Shown here: positions 35,764-44,925 of the stretch, in pieces | Layout: the number at the start of each line of letters is the position of its first letter | Numbering within the stretch: the first letter of the stretch is position 1 | Assembly: GCA_030052745.1 (NCBI GenBank) | Contig: JANBVO010000071.1 | Location: 1-64,000 of the forward strand | Direction: 5' to 3' | Length of the DNA stretch: 64,000 nt | Source: Pleurostoma richardsiae | Lineage: Eukaryota; Ascomycota; Sordariomycetes; Calosphaeriales; Pleurostomataceae | Position numbers and translations under genes: made by a program | The notes under the pieces: model-generated | Told to the model about the DNA's origin: nothing | The model's input: only the letters and a program-made list of their open reading frames with translations | Databases searched by the model: none

Positions 35764-37086
35764 ATGGCATCAGGCAAGCGGAAGCGTTCAGCCTCCGTTT
35801 TCAGCAGCCAGAGCGACAGGGAAGGGTCGCTGAGCGGCGCCAGGCCGGTGCACCTCCCGCACGACTCCATCAACCCCCTGAGCCACAGCCCTGGGACGCT
35901 CAAGCAGGCCTCCACCGCCGGTCTCGCCCACTACGAGCAACTTCCGTCGCTCCTCATCCACGGGTTCCCACACCGCCCTCTCCCTCGGCCCGCCGATCCG
36001 GCCAGGCGGCGGCAGGCTCAGCAGCGCACCGAGGACGAGGAAGACGACCGCGGGGATGAGACGCCTGGGCCCGTTTCCGATGCGGAGGGCGAGGAGGATG
36101 ATGGAATTTTGGGGAGGCGCAAGGATCGCGCGGCGGAGCGGAAGCGTGACGCGCAGGATGCGCACCTGGGATTCCTCACGGGCGTTGTGCTGCGGTGCCT
36201 GGAAGAGGGAGACATCGAGAGGGCGCGGCGCGCGTTCGGCCTGCTGAGGCGGTCCGAGGTGCAGGGCAAGCCGGTGGACCTGCGGAGGAACGGGCTGTGG
36301 GCGCTCGGGGCGGAGATCCTGATGCGGGAAGGGGAGGGCAAGGGTGGCGAGGGCGGCGCCGGAGGCGCGCAGGCGGCCGAGCGTGTCCCGCGGCGATGGG
36401 GCGCGGCGGCTGATATCGGGAAGGTCAAGACCTACTTCGAGGGGCTCATCCGGCAGTATCCCTACAACCGGCTGTTCCCGAGGTCGGTCAGCGCTGTGGA
36501 CTTCTGGCCGGCTATGCTGGGGTGTGAGTTCTACCACATCTATACGCAGCACAGGCTGGCCCTGGAGCGGCTGGAGATCGAGGCGGAGACCTGGGAGGAC
36601 GTCGAGGACCCTATCGAGGAGCCGATAGGATACGAAGAGGAGGAGGGTGAGGCGGTGGACGAGCTCCGGTTGACGGGCCGAGAGAGGAGGCTGCGGGAAG
36701 AGAAGGACAGCATAAAGCAGGAGATCCTGGCGGGTATGAGGGACGTCGCTAAGAGGATGAATGACCTGATGGAGAACCAGCCTTATTCTACGAACCTGGA
36801 GATGCTACGCCTCCGAGGAATGGTAGCACTGTACATGGGAGATCTGGTCCTGCCGCCGGCCCCGAGATCGCCAGAGGAGGACTTTGAGGGACAGAGCAGC
36901 AGGGACTACGAGAGGGACCAAGCACGGCGCATGTTCCGCAGCATCGTTGAACATGGAGGTCGACTCGACCGATGGATTGAGCACTTCCTCGACCCAGACG
37001 GGGTTATCGAGGAGGAGGAGGAAGAAGAAGAGCCAGAAGCACCCATGTTTTTCTCATCGCTGCCTATCCGAGGGTATCCCACCTGA
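35764..37086 (+). CDS. RRN11: RNA polymerase I core factor subunit, Rrn11 family
   Basis: Single-exon gene of 440 aa. The N-terminal 130 residues are disordered, with a basic start (SGKRKRS) and an acidic block. The conserved region runs from about residue 140 to 290: HLGFLTGVVLRCLEEGDIER, then RRNGLWALGAEILM, YFEGLIRQYPYNRLFPRSVS and DFWPAMLGCEFYHIY. That matches fungal Rrn11, the core-factor subunit that, with Rrn6 and Rrn7, recruits Pol I to rDNA promoters. The C-terminus ends with an eight-residue Glu run. A Gly/Ala-rich insertion (GEGKGGEGGAGG) interrupts the helical repeats. The neighbouring EED gene ends only 45 bp away on the other strand. The family call rests on recognised segments, not on a profile search. 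Confidence 0.75.
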   Translation: MASGKRKRSASVFSSQSDREGSLSGARPVHLPHDSINPLSHSPGTLKQASTAGLAHYEQLPSLLIHGFPHRPLPRPADPARRRQAQQRTEDEEDDRGDETPGPVSDAEGEEDDGILGRRKDRAAERKRDAQDAHLGFLTGVVLRCLEEGDIERARRAFGLLRRSEVQGKPVDLRRNGLWALGAEILMREGEGKGGEGGAGGAQAAERVPRRWGAAADIGKVKTYFEGLIRQYPYNRLFPRSVSAVDFWPAMLGCEFYHIYTQHRLALERLEIEAETWEDVEDPIEEPIGYEEEEGEAVDELRLTGRERRLREEKDSIKQEILAGMRDVAKRMNDLMENQPYSTNLEMLRLRGMVALYMGDLVLPPAPRSPEEDFEGQSSRDYERDQARRMFRSIVEHGGRLDRWIEHFLDPDGVIEEEEEEEEPEAPMFFSSLPIRGYPT

Positions 37087-37131
37087 GCAATCTTACACGC
37101 ATCTTTCGGACTGCGATTGTTTCGACAACAG

Positions 37132-39178
37132 TCAAGCCCTCTCGTCCGGAGTGCCATTCCGTGCCTTGTCCTTGGCCCAACGCTGCAGAATGACGGCGAG
37201 ATTCCTGCTCCCGACAATGACACACCATTCCCCATCGGGGCTCCAGGCGACTTGTCTGCCAACGAAGGTCGCGCTGCCGAACTGTTCGGTCTTATGAGGC
37301 TTCATGAACCCATGCGGGTCGCTCATATCGTATTTGCTTTTCCAGCTGGCGAGCGTCTCCGCGCTGTACTCCGTTGTCGGAATATCGGGGTCCGGGCTAG
37401 TCGTCATCGAATCCCTGTCACTGGCGTCCTTCAGCTTGCTGACGGCATCGCCCACCTTCTTTCGATGGACAACGGGCTGCAGCCACGAGGGGCGCGGGAC
37501 TGGGACGGTTTTGTCCCTGGCAGGGTTCGTTAGGGTCTCTATGAACTCCTGGTAGGCCGTAAGGCGGTTCAGATCCCAAAAGAAGATGCTGGACTTCGCG
37601 TTACAAAACGCCAGTATCGGGTGGTGGCCGTAGGCGTGGAACATGCTGAACCGCATGAAGAACTGTGGTCCGCATCCAGGGGTTTGGAACTGCAGCAGCC
37701 GGGTATACTGGGCCGGGCATGCTGGCGAGATGACCGGCGCGAAGGCCGACCGCGTTGTCCTGCTCTGATCATACGTCGTCGGCGCTGTCGACGGCGCAGG
37801 AGGGGGATCTTCTGAACTGAACCCCTCGATCCTCCACAATACGATCGTCTCTTCGTGGCAGGCTCGTGATAGGATGCAGTCGCCGTAAAATGCGACACTG
37901 CGAGATAGGACCTTAGTACATCACGTAGTGCATCGCAGAGCAATAGCGAACCTACCAGTCGATGAGTCCACTGTGTATATCTGAAGTTGAGAAATGGGGG
38001 TAATGGACCACGAGCGGAACGTCAACGTGCTGCTTTGGGATATCGGGGAGCGTCCACTGCAACAATTAGCTAAGATAAGGTGCACGTTACGGTAGGCGTA
38101 ACATACGAGGTTAATGACCTGATCGTGTCCCGCAGAGAGGATGTATCGACCTGTGCTATGAAAAGCCTGCATACCGGTCAACTCGGTTCTTTCCACACCA
38201 CGGCGGGAAGACGCACAACACTCAGCAAATTCCAAGAGTGACCTTCTCCGCCGAGAAGGGCCACACACGGCTGCTTGGAATGAACAGGGTCAAGACTCCA
38301 AATGCGCACGGTGGTGTCATCCGACGCGGAAGCGATGAGGTGAGGATTGTCCGGAGAGGTCACCAGGTCGTTGATTTCCTGGACATGATGAGACAGAAGC
38401 ACCCAACCATGGCCTCTCGCAAGTTCGACTTACGCCTCCATGGCCAACAAGGGTCTGTAGAAGTCCCGTTAGCATGGTTTGGAAGCACTAGGTAAGGTCT
38501 GACGTACCGTAATCAGCTTCCCTTCTTTGATGTTGTACACCTTCACTTTCGCATCCCTTCCAGCTATGCAGAGGTGGGCACGCTCCGTTACTGTGTCCTT
38601 AGTCCAGCAACATGAGCAGTTCAAAGCCTCGGGCTGAATCGAATTAGCCAGATCGTCCGATTACTCTCATCGGCAACTCGCTCACATCGTCATCTCGTAT
38701 CACTCTGATGATCTCGCACGGATTCGAGTCTTTCGTCTGGGAGAGACGGCAGACTACAACCTGGAGGAGAGGTGAGCATGATGCTATCACTGCAGCGTCC
38801 GGCATGCTCCCACCTACATGCTTCTTGCTGACGGCTGCGAAGATCGGGTCTGCACTGGCTGGGTTGTAAGGATAGAATTTGACGTCGAAGAATTCTGGCC
38901 GGACGTGATTAGACTGGAGTGCATCTCTTTGCGCAATGGCTGGGCTATTCTCTTACCGGTGTCTCCCTGATCATCGGCCGAGACGTACTGAAAGTCGTCC
39001 TGTTCAAGTCCAACCCCGAAATGAGCCACCGTCCTTCGCGGAGGAAGCGCCGCGGAGAGGAAATGTGGCGCCCCCGGAAAGTGGAGGTTGGCGCCGGCAT
39101 CCCACTTACCTCAAAGCCGAAAGACGCTCGTAGCCTGGGCAGATCCCACTCGCTATTCTCAGGAGCGGCGGCGGGCAT
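37132..39178 (-). CDS. eed: Polycomb PRC2 subunit EED (WD40)
   Basis: WD40 beta-propeller that binds trimethylated H3K27 and stimulates the EZH2-type methyltransferase. Ten exons: 39178-39110, 38999-38957, 38894-38818, 38760-38686, 38633-38508, 38454-38434, 38378-38217, 38166-38107, 38056-37956, 37897-37132. Every phase fits and gives 499 aa. After splicing the first third reads FGFEDDFQYVSADDQGDTEF and FFDVKFYPYNPASADPIFA. Propeller blades end in IRIW/INLW-type motifs (DTTVRIWSL, DQVINLWTL, EETIVLWRI, SIFFWDL). The end is the characteristic VAWSPDGEWCVIVGS. The 21-bp sixth exon is very small. The count of ten exons is unusually dense for this window. EED in the genome implies facultative heterochromatin by H3K27 methylation. 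Confidence 0.94.
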
Positions 39179-40066
39179 TTTCGGTTCTCCCACCCGATAC
39201 TGGCAGGCCTGCACGCACGTTGTCGCGTCGCGTATTGGTGAACAAAAGCGCGGCCCGCCAAGCTACGCGCTGCGGATGCGGTCGTTGGCGTGAAAAGTGG
39301 GGACGGTACGGGGCGGCGCTGTAGTGTCCGGGTTGCCGTCCATTATGGGCCGTCGGAACAGTCCCGCCTCAGGTTGTCCAGTCGTTCAAAATGGGCCGTG
39401 AAAAGCTACTCACTACAGATACTAACGTGGCGTGACGAAAGCCTACGAACTGGGATCGTTTTGTCATCAAGTTATTGAAAGTGTTTAGCGAACTCGTTCT
39501 GGCCGCAAAACACCCTGCGCATGATCTGGGGCATGACCGAATGCGGTACGCGGACGAGGTGGGCACCCTCCGGTGCGATTTCACCTACCTTGGCAACTTC
39601 CACCTGCGCTTTGACTTCCGAGACCTGGGTGACCGACTAGCTTTATCGGGTTGCCAAAGGAGGAAAGCCATGCTTCTGACAGTTCGGCCTCTCAGGGTTC
39701 AGGGCTCAGGGTTCAGGGTTGAGGGTTGAGGGTTCCTCGAGATGAGATTCTGACGGCCCTTGATGTTCAGAGCATATGCAAATATGGTAGGCAACGGGCG
39801 GTCAGGAACATCAAATTTGAGGTGTTAGGAGCGTTTATCCTACGCTGATGGCTCTGTACACGTCTGAACTAGTCACAGCAATCAGACACATGTGCAATCC
39901 AGACACTTACGGTGCCAGATGCAGTTGCAAGCAGGGGTGCTGGCTAAGGTCCGAAGGGATGCAGCGGCCCCTGGCTAGACTATCTCCTTACGGTGATAGA
40001 ATCATAAACTTAAGTGATACTGTAATTAGGTGAGCGGAGCCAGCTCCTGTCCCATGCGCAGAAAAA
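39179..40066. other. Intergenic between EED and the TIR element
   Basis: It holds the EED promoter and then non-coding DNA with a telomere-like minisatellite at 39692-39735. No gene is supported. Confidence 0.55.
39692..39735. repeat. TCAGGG/TGAGGG telomere-like minisatellite
   Basis: About seven units of TCAGGGT, CTCAGGG and TGAGGGT type in tandem, a degenerate relative of the fungal telomere repeat TTAGGG. It lies 330 bp left of the inverted-repeat element. Confidence 0.75.
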
Positions 40067-40103
40067 TCGACAGGGTAGGACATGGGAATTTGACAGGGGA
40101 CTA
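40067..40103 (+). repeat. Left terminal inverted repeat of the 1.1-kb element
   Basis: 37 bp, starting TCGACAGGGTAGGA and ending ACAGGGGACTA. It pairs with 41155-41191 at 35 of 37 positions. Confidence 0.85.
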
Positions 40104-40306
40104 ACGGCAGGGTGGCAGGTTGGATGGCCGTTAAGCCAAATTCGGAATTCCTGGTCAGATAAGTTACCTATTTCACCTCACGACCCCCAAAAGTGAACTA
40201 CTTCAACCAACTTCATGAACGACAACAGCAGCCTTCGACCTTCATGATAGTATGAAGCCTTGACGTCGAATTAGGGTATTAGAGAGAGAATTCAGGATTA
40301 TCCTAG

Positions 40307-40651
40307 CTAGAAAGGCCCTGTCCCAGGGCCAGTTGTCGGACCGCTGCTCGACCCTACGCCGCCGCTACCATACCCGTTGGGCGGCATGTCTCTGTCACTG
40401 TAGATCCAGTCCACCCCAACTGGTCTCTCCAGCTGCGTAGGAGGGGGTATATCATAGGGCTGGAGAGTCCCGAACCCGGGCCCAAGACCCGGCTCGGGCG
40501 TTGGAAAGGGCTGTAGGATAAAGCTCCCAGTAAAGGCCCCAGAATACGCCTGTAAAGGAGCCGTCGGCTGGGCCATTTGGGCCTCTAACCGGGCCAGGCG
40601 AGCCTGTAGCTCACAAATTTCTGCCCTCCCTGCCTCAACAGCATCTGACAA
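40307..40651 (-). pseudogene. Remnant frame inside the TIR element, coiled coil
   Basis: This minus-strand frame lacks an ATG start; it continues upstream without a stop for about 50 codons to a TAA near 40750. The upstream part is Arg/Lys-rich and runs into AEICELQARLARLEAQMAQP, a clear coiled coil, then a Pro/Gly-rich tail ending GPTTGPGTGPF. DNA transposases of fungi often end in a basic coiled-coil tail, so this may be the truncated 3' part of one. No catalytic core is present. It could equally be host sequence captured between the repeats. Confidence 0.35.
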
Positions 40652-41154
40652 CCGGCTCAGCTTGTCAACAGTCTGCTGCTTTCCTCGCCTCGAAGCCTTG
40701 TTGATCCCTCCTCTTTGTGATCTATCTTCTTTTTGAGCCTCTCTTCTGCGTCGTTAACTCTGTAAGCAACTGCACACCTTCCACGTGGTGTGAGGCTTCT
40801 CGCCGGAGGGAGGTCTCGGGGGCTGGTAACTAGTCAACGGGTCGGCCGTTAGCGAAGAACACGTCCGGCAGAGAAGCGAGGAGATATTCTTGCCATTGCA
40901 GCTGCAGACGGGGTTGACGCGCTCAATTTTATCGGTTGGGTCGTAGAGGCGGCGCGTACCTTCCTACGCCATATGCGGCCTTTAAAAAACGAGTAACTGA
41001 GATCCGTTTGGTTGTCGATTTGACTGTAGACGTTGGAGGATAAGATGAGGATCGCGTTTTGGTGGTTTGTTTGTTTGCTTCAGTAGAGTACTTCGATTTC
41101 AGTAGGAAAATGGGTGGTAGAAGAGGTATCTGACTGGGAATTTCGAATTTAGCT

Positions 41155-41191
41155 TAGTCCCCTGTCGAATTCCCATATCCTACCCTGTCGA
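41155..41191 (-). repeat. Right terminal inverted repeat of the 1.1-kb element
   Basis: Reverse complement of the left arm, with C-to-T and T-to-C differences at two positions only. Confidence 0.85.
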
Positions 41192-44100
41192 AATATGTAA
41201 TGGTCCCCATGGTGGCCCGTGGGCCTACAACGCGAACAGAAGTCGAGCGCCAAGTAACGACAGGTCCTGCGGCTGAAAGGATGGGAATCATGATCGGTGC
41301 ACGTCGAGGAAAGATGCTGTTTCGGGACATGAGGCGCTTCCTCCTGACAAGCTTGCCACCTGGAAAGCATGCTCAACTTGCAAGGTTGAGCCAGATCACT
41401 AGCGGGACAGTTGCCAGTATCGCATGGCTACTGTGCACGCATCCGCACGCCTGAGACACGGTCTGGACGCTGCCCTCAGAGTTACGGAGGTCACGCCGAA
41501 AGAACTCCGGCGGTCCCTAGAGGCTGGCTTGTCGAGGCTGACTAGCGAGGGAGCACTCCGTATGCTGTCCTGTGAGAGCGCTGGAAGTTGGAACCAGATC
41601 GTCGGGTCAGGCGTGCAGAGGCAAGGCGGTCGCCATCCACGCAATCGCCCTGCCGCCCTACTGCGGTCAATGGGACGGAGCCAAATCGTCGTTGTCGGTG
41701 CACCTCCTGGAGCACCATCATTCTGACGCAATAAGCCATTGCCGGCGTCGATAGCTGCAGGTATCGCTTCTCCAAGGCCTTCTGTTAGCCCCTAGGCCAA
41801 GCTCCAGAGTGGGGAGATCAGCATCGCTATCTTCCTTCGCGTCCACACCATCCAGATATTCTCAAGGTGGCGGTGTTTGAGAAGAGCATCCCGTTCTCTC
41901 AAAGCCGATCACAAGCTCGCAAAACCCCTATCCCTCATTTCCTTCTCCAGAACAATGTCCATGCCGAGAGATGTCTGGGGGGTGCCAAGACAATCGCCAG
42001 TAAGGGGGGTTCTTCTGGAAGCCAATGATGGCGCTTCGATGGCGAGTGGCCTTGTCCAGCGCCACGCATCGAGGAGGACGTGCCCCGGGGATGAGGCTCG
42101 CACTCGGACAGATCCCGGCCGGATGGATGTCAGAATCCATCCCCATTTGGCTGAAGGACAAGGGAGTATCACATGAGTCTCCCCTTGTAATTCCTCGAAA
42201 AGATGCGGTGGTTTGGGCGAATCGGCTTGGTGGCTTAAGAGGTGTTCTGTTATCTTGTACATGAGGATGGAGCTACGATGCGCTACGATGCGCTTCGAAG
42301 CGCCGCCGCCAGGGCCCTAAGACGGTCCGTCTTGCCGCTCTGTCTGGCGCCCGGCGCGATCTTCGGACCGCAAAAGACCGTCCGTGATCCCGTCTCCGTC
42401 CCATGGTTGCGGGCCAGGCAACTGGCACGGCGCGATGCAGAAAGCAGCTTTTGGCTTTCCCTCAACCTTGGAGGGCCGTTCCGGCTGAGTCCGGGGTTCA
42501 CGGTCCTGGTGGCTCGAGCTTCAGTGGAGCGCTCGCATGCATCCTGGCAGCAGATCCTCTGTTAGCAGACAGGCAGAGGAGGAGACTGGTCAAAGCAGGT
42601 TCTCTTGGTGGGGAGGATGGCTGCGGGAACCCCTGGGAAGCCCACTATTCCTCGCAAGCTCTGCCCAAACTGTTCTGGCGCTGGTGTCGGTGACAGGGCC
42701 CTAACGCAACCCTCTCCGCGGGAAAGTCTTACACTGACAGGTTGATGATGATCCGGCTACCGTGCTTGCGCTTGCTGTAGTACCGGAGAAGCGCAATTGT
42801 GTGGAAGCGGGTGGTGGATGATGGGATTCTTGCAAAAGCCCGACGACTTTGCATACATACAGCCTTGACAGCATCCTGGGGAAGTGGTGCTCTCTGCACA
42901 TCACCTGCTGCAACGGCAGTTCCGGTGTCCGTCGTGTGCCTACGGCCACCTAACGGTACCTGCGGTACCTACCGTACATACCTTAGTCACTGTACGGACT
43001 ACGGCGGACGCATGATCCCGTCCACGCTCGCGGGGACATACGGAATCTGATGTCTTACGCACGTACGGTAACCGCACCAGCAACGTAATGTGATCAATTA
43101 AGCACCTCACCCGCTTACCTGCTTACCTAGGTAGGGTAAGGTAGGGATTCGGCAACGGTCCATTTACGTTTTCGCTTCTTCCGCCTTCATACTGTGTGTA
43201 GACTTGTCGAGCCGGTACGGCACGGAGGGCGAGCCCGCGAGCCCTCGAGCCCTAGACGGTCAGGTCCAACGCTCCCAGTTTGACTCGTGCTTCCATGGCC
43301 CCCTCGGAGGCACAGGGAGTCTGTTCCGTACACAGAACGTTACTGTACGGAGCTGCTCCGTACAGTTTCTCTTGGGAACCAACATGGAATAGTCTGGTAG
43401 ATAGGTAGGTTAGGTAGGTACCTTACATACTAGGAAGGTAGCTGATGGCCCACTCCTGACGGCGAGGTACCACCCGGGAAGCAACATGGATGGAAGCCAG
43501 CTCTGCTGTTACCTTGGATTGCTTGGCCTGCCTATTCCGTAGGTAGAGAGTACTCAAGGCACTGGCTGTGATACTTTTCTGTGCTAAAAAGGGGCCCCCG
43601 TCCCCGTCCTAGCACGGCGATTGTCCGTCCCGCGCGCCGAGAAATTGCGTTTCCCCCCGGCTATGCAGGCCTCGAATTGGCGAATAGGTCCCACCGTTCG
43701 AGGCGCCTTATTAGCTGCAGTCCCCGCTGCTCTCCATCGTCCCACGGCTGATCGTAGTCGTGTTGCCAGTTGCGGCGTACATTCGTACAGACAGCATACA
43801 GTAACTGTACGTGCGGGAGCACGGCCAGCATGCAGAGCTCGATAAAGGCGACGTAGAGTCCACCGGCCTGTTGTCCTCTGTGCCAGTCAACGGCCGCCAT
43901 CTACCTGTCCCGCCCTAACGGTCAGGCATCTTCCCTGGACACCAGGCCCGCACGCAAGCAGCTTGCCATACTCGAAGCAAGGCCCCCATTGCATCGCACA
44001 GCGAAGCTGTTGTTCCCCCCGTTTGTCTGATCCTCACCACACCGGGGCCAAATTAACCCCCCTCTGCTGTCTGGATTCCCACGAGCACAAACGACGACCA

Positions 44101-44925
44101 CGACACCCGGCCAATAACGCCTCACTCGCCCTCGACTGGCCGGCGGTGCGAGATACAGCGAAGTGCCTCCGACTTCCCCTCGTCTCCCCGCCCCCGCCCG
44201 CTCCTTCAAGGTACGGTTCCCAAGCTCCTGCCCGAACCTCGATCTCGCTCGCCCACGCGCATGCCCGCCGTCCGCCGCCCACCCGTTTGGATCTGCGCCT
44301 GCACCGAACCGAGAGGACAGTGCCGGCAGTGGAACATTGCAAAGCCGTGTGCCCTCGCGCATCGATTTTCATGACACTTTAAAGCCAGCCGGTCACAGGC
44401 TCTCGTCTGCGAGGTCTGCGAATTGCCGCCATCCTTCCCTTCCCACTGTTCCCCTACCCGGATCCCACACATAAACCGGCCGTTGGCAGGACGGGCGAGG
44501 CTTGAGATATCCGTTCGAGGTGACGGCGGGATCTCTGTGCGACATCAGTCGGCTCGCCCAAGAAGCGCCCCCCTGGTCGGACTGGTCCCAACGAGTAACG
44601 CCGTTACCTGGAGGCTGTTTTTCTGTGCAACCCTTGGCTTTCCCTGCACAGGAACGATCTCTCGTCCCAACCTGTCGTTCGGATCTTTCCACCTCAACGA
44701 TACCTCCGTCCTCTCCTACTCCTGCTGCTTTGGTCCCCTCCTTCCTCTGCGAAAACCGGCTGCTAGACCATTTGTCATCCGATCTTGTGACTGCCGCTAT
44801 ACTACCGCTTGGTGCCAACTATACGCTGTTGTCGTGGCCACACCTAGGCGCATGGAGAGACTCCCGTGAACACTCCCTCAAGAGTGAAGCCAGCTTCCAG
44901 CGGTGGCTGTCGGGAACTGCCCTCA
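41192..44925. other. 3.7-kb gene-poor stretch left of the PAS gene
   Basis: No gene is supported. Fragments of 70-150 codons overlap on both strands in GC-rich sequence without family resemblance. Dense TACCTA/GGTAGG and ACGGTAC repeats lie between 42.95 and 43.45 kb. From about 43.9 kb the plus strand becomes pyrimidine-rich, which fits a promoter and long 5' leader of the PAS gene. A decayed gene at 41.4-42.6 kb cannot be excluded. Confidence 0.5.
43114..43146. repeat. TACCTAGGTA palindromic motif cluster
   Basis: CTTACCT repeats run into the palindrome TACCTAGGTA and then GTAAGGTAGGG on the other side, a roughly symmetrical array. Related runs occur at 43401-43425. Confidence 0.6.

Larger units (their letters stand above)
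40067..41191. mobile_element. Non-autonomous TIR DNA transposon relic, 1125 bp
   Basis: The ends form 37-bp terminal inverted repeats, identical at 35 positions, beginning TCGACAGGGTAGGA. A second inverted block lies just inside (40132-40161 and 41126-41156, four differences). All six differences between the arms are transitions, as repeat-induced point mutation would leave. Each terminal arm contains the motif TCGACAGGG twice, once degenerate on the left. The left arm has an extra roughly 30 bp whose own ends pair (TAACGGC and GCCGTTA). The flanks are A-rich (AAAAA left, AATATG right), so a target duplication of more than AA is not evident. The inside is far too short for a transposase, but a minus-strand coiled-coil frame remains. 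The superfamily is not established; a pogo/Fot1-like DDE relative is possible. Confidence 0.75.

Noticed and set aside
35788-36552. 254-codon minus-strand frame opposite the Rrn11 gene
   Set aside because: Arg/Pro/Leu-rich shadow of the Glu/Arg-rich plus-strand coding sequence.
41399-42693. Several 90-117-codon overlapping frames on both strands
   Set aside because: They looked like remnants of a gene, but no segment resembles a known protein and splice-linked chains do not form.
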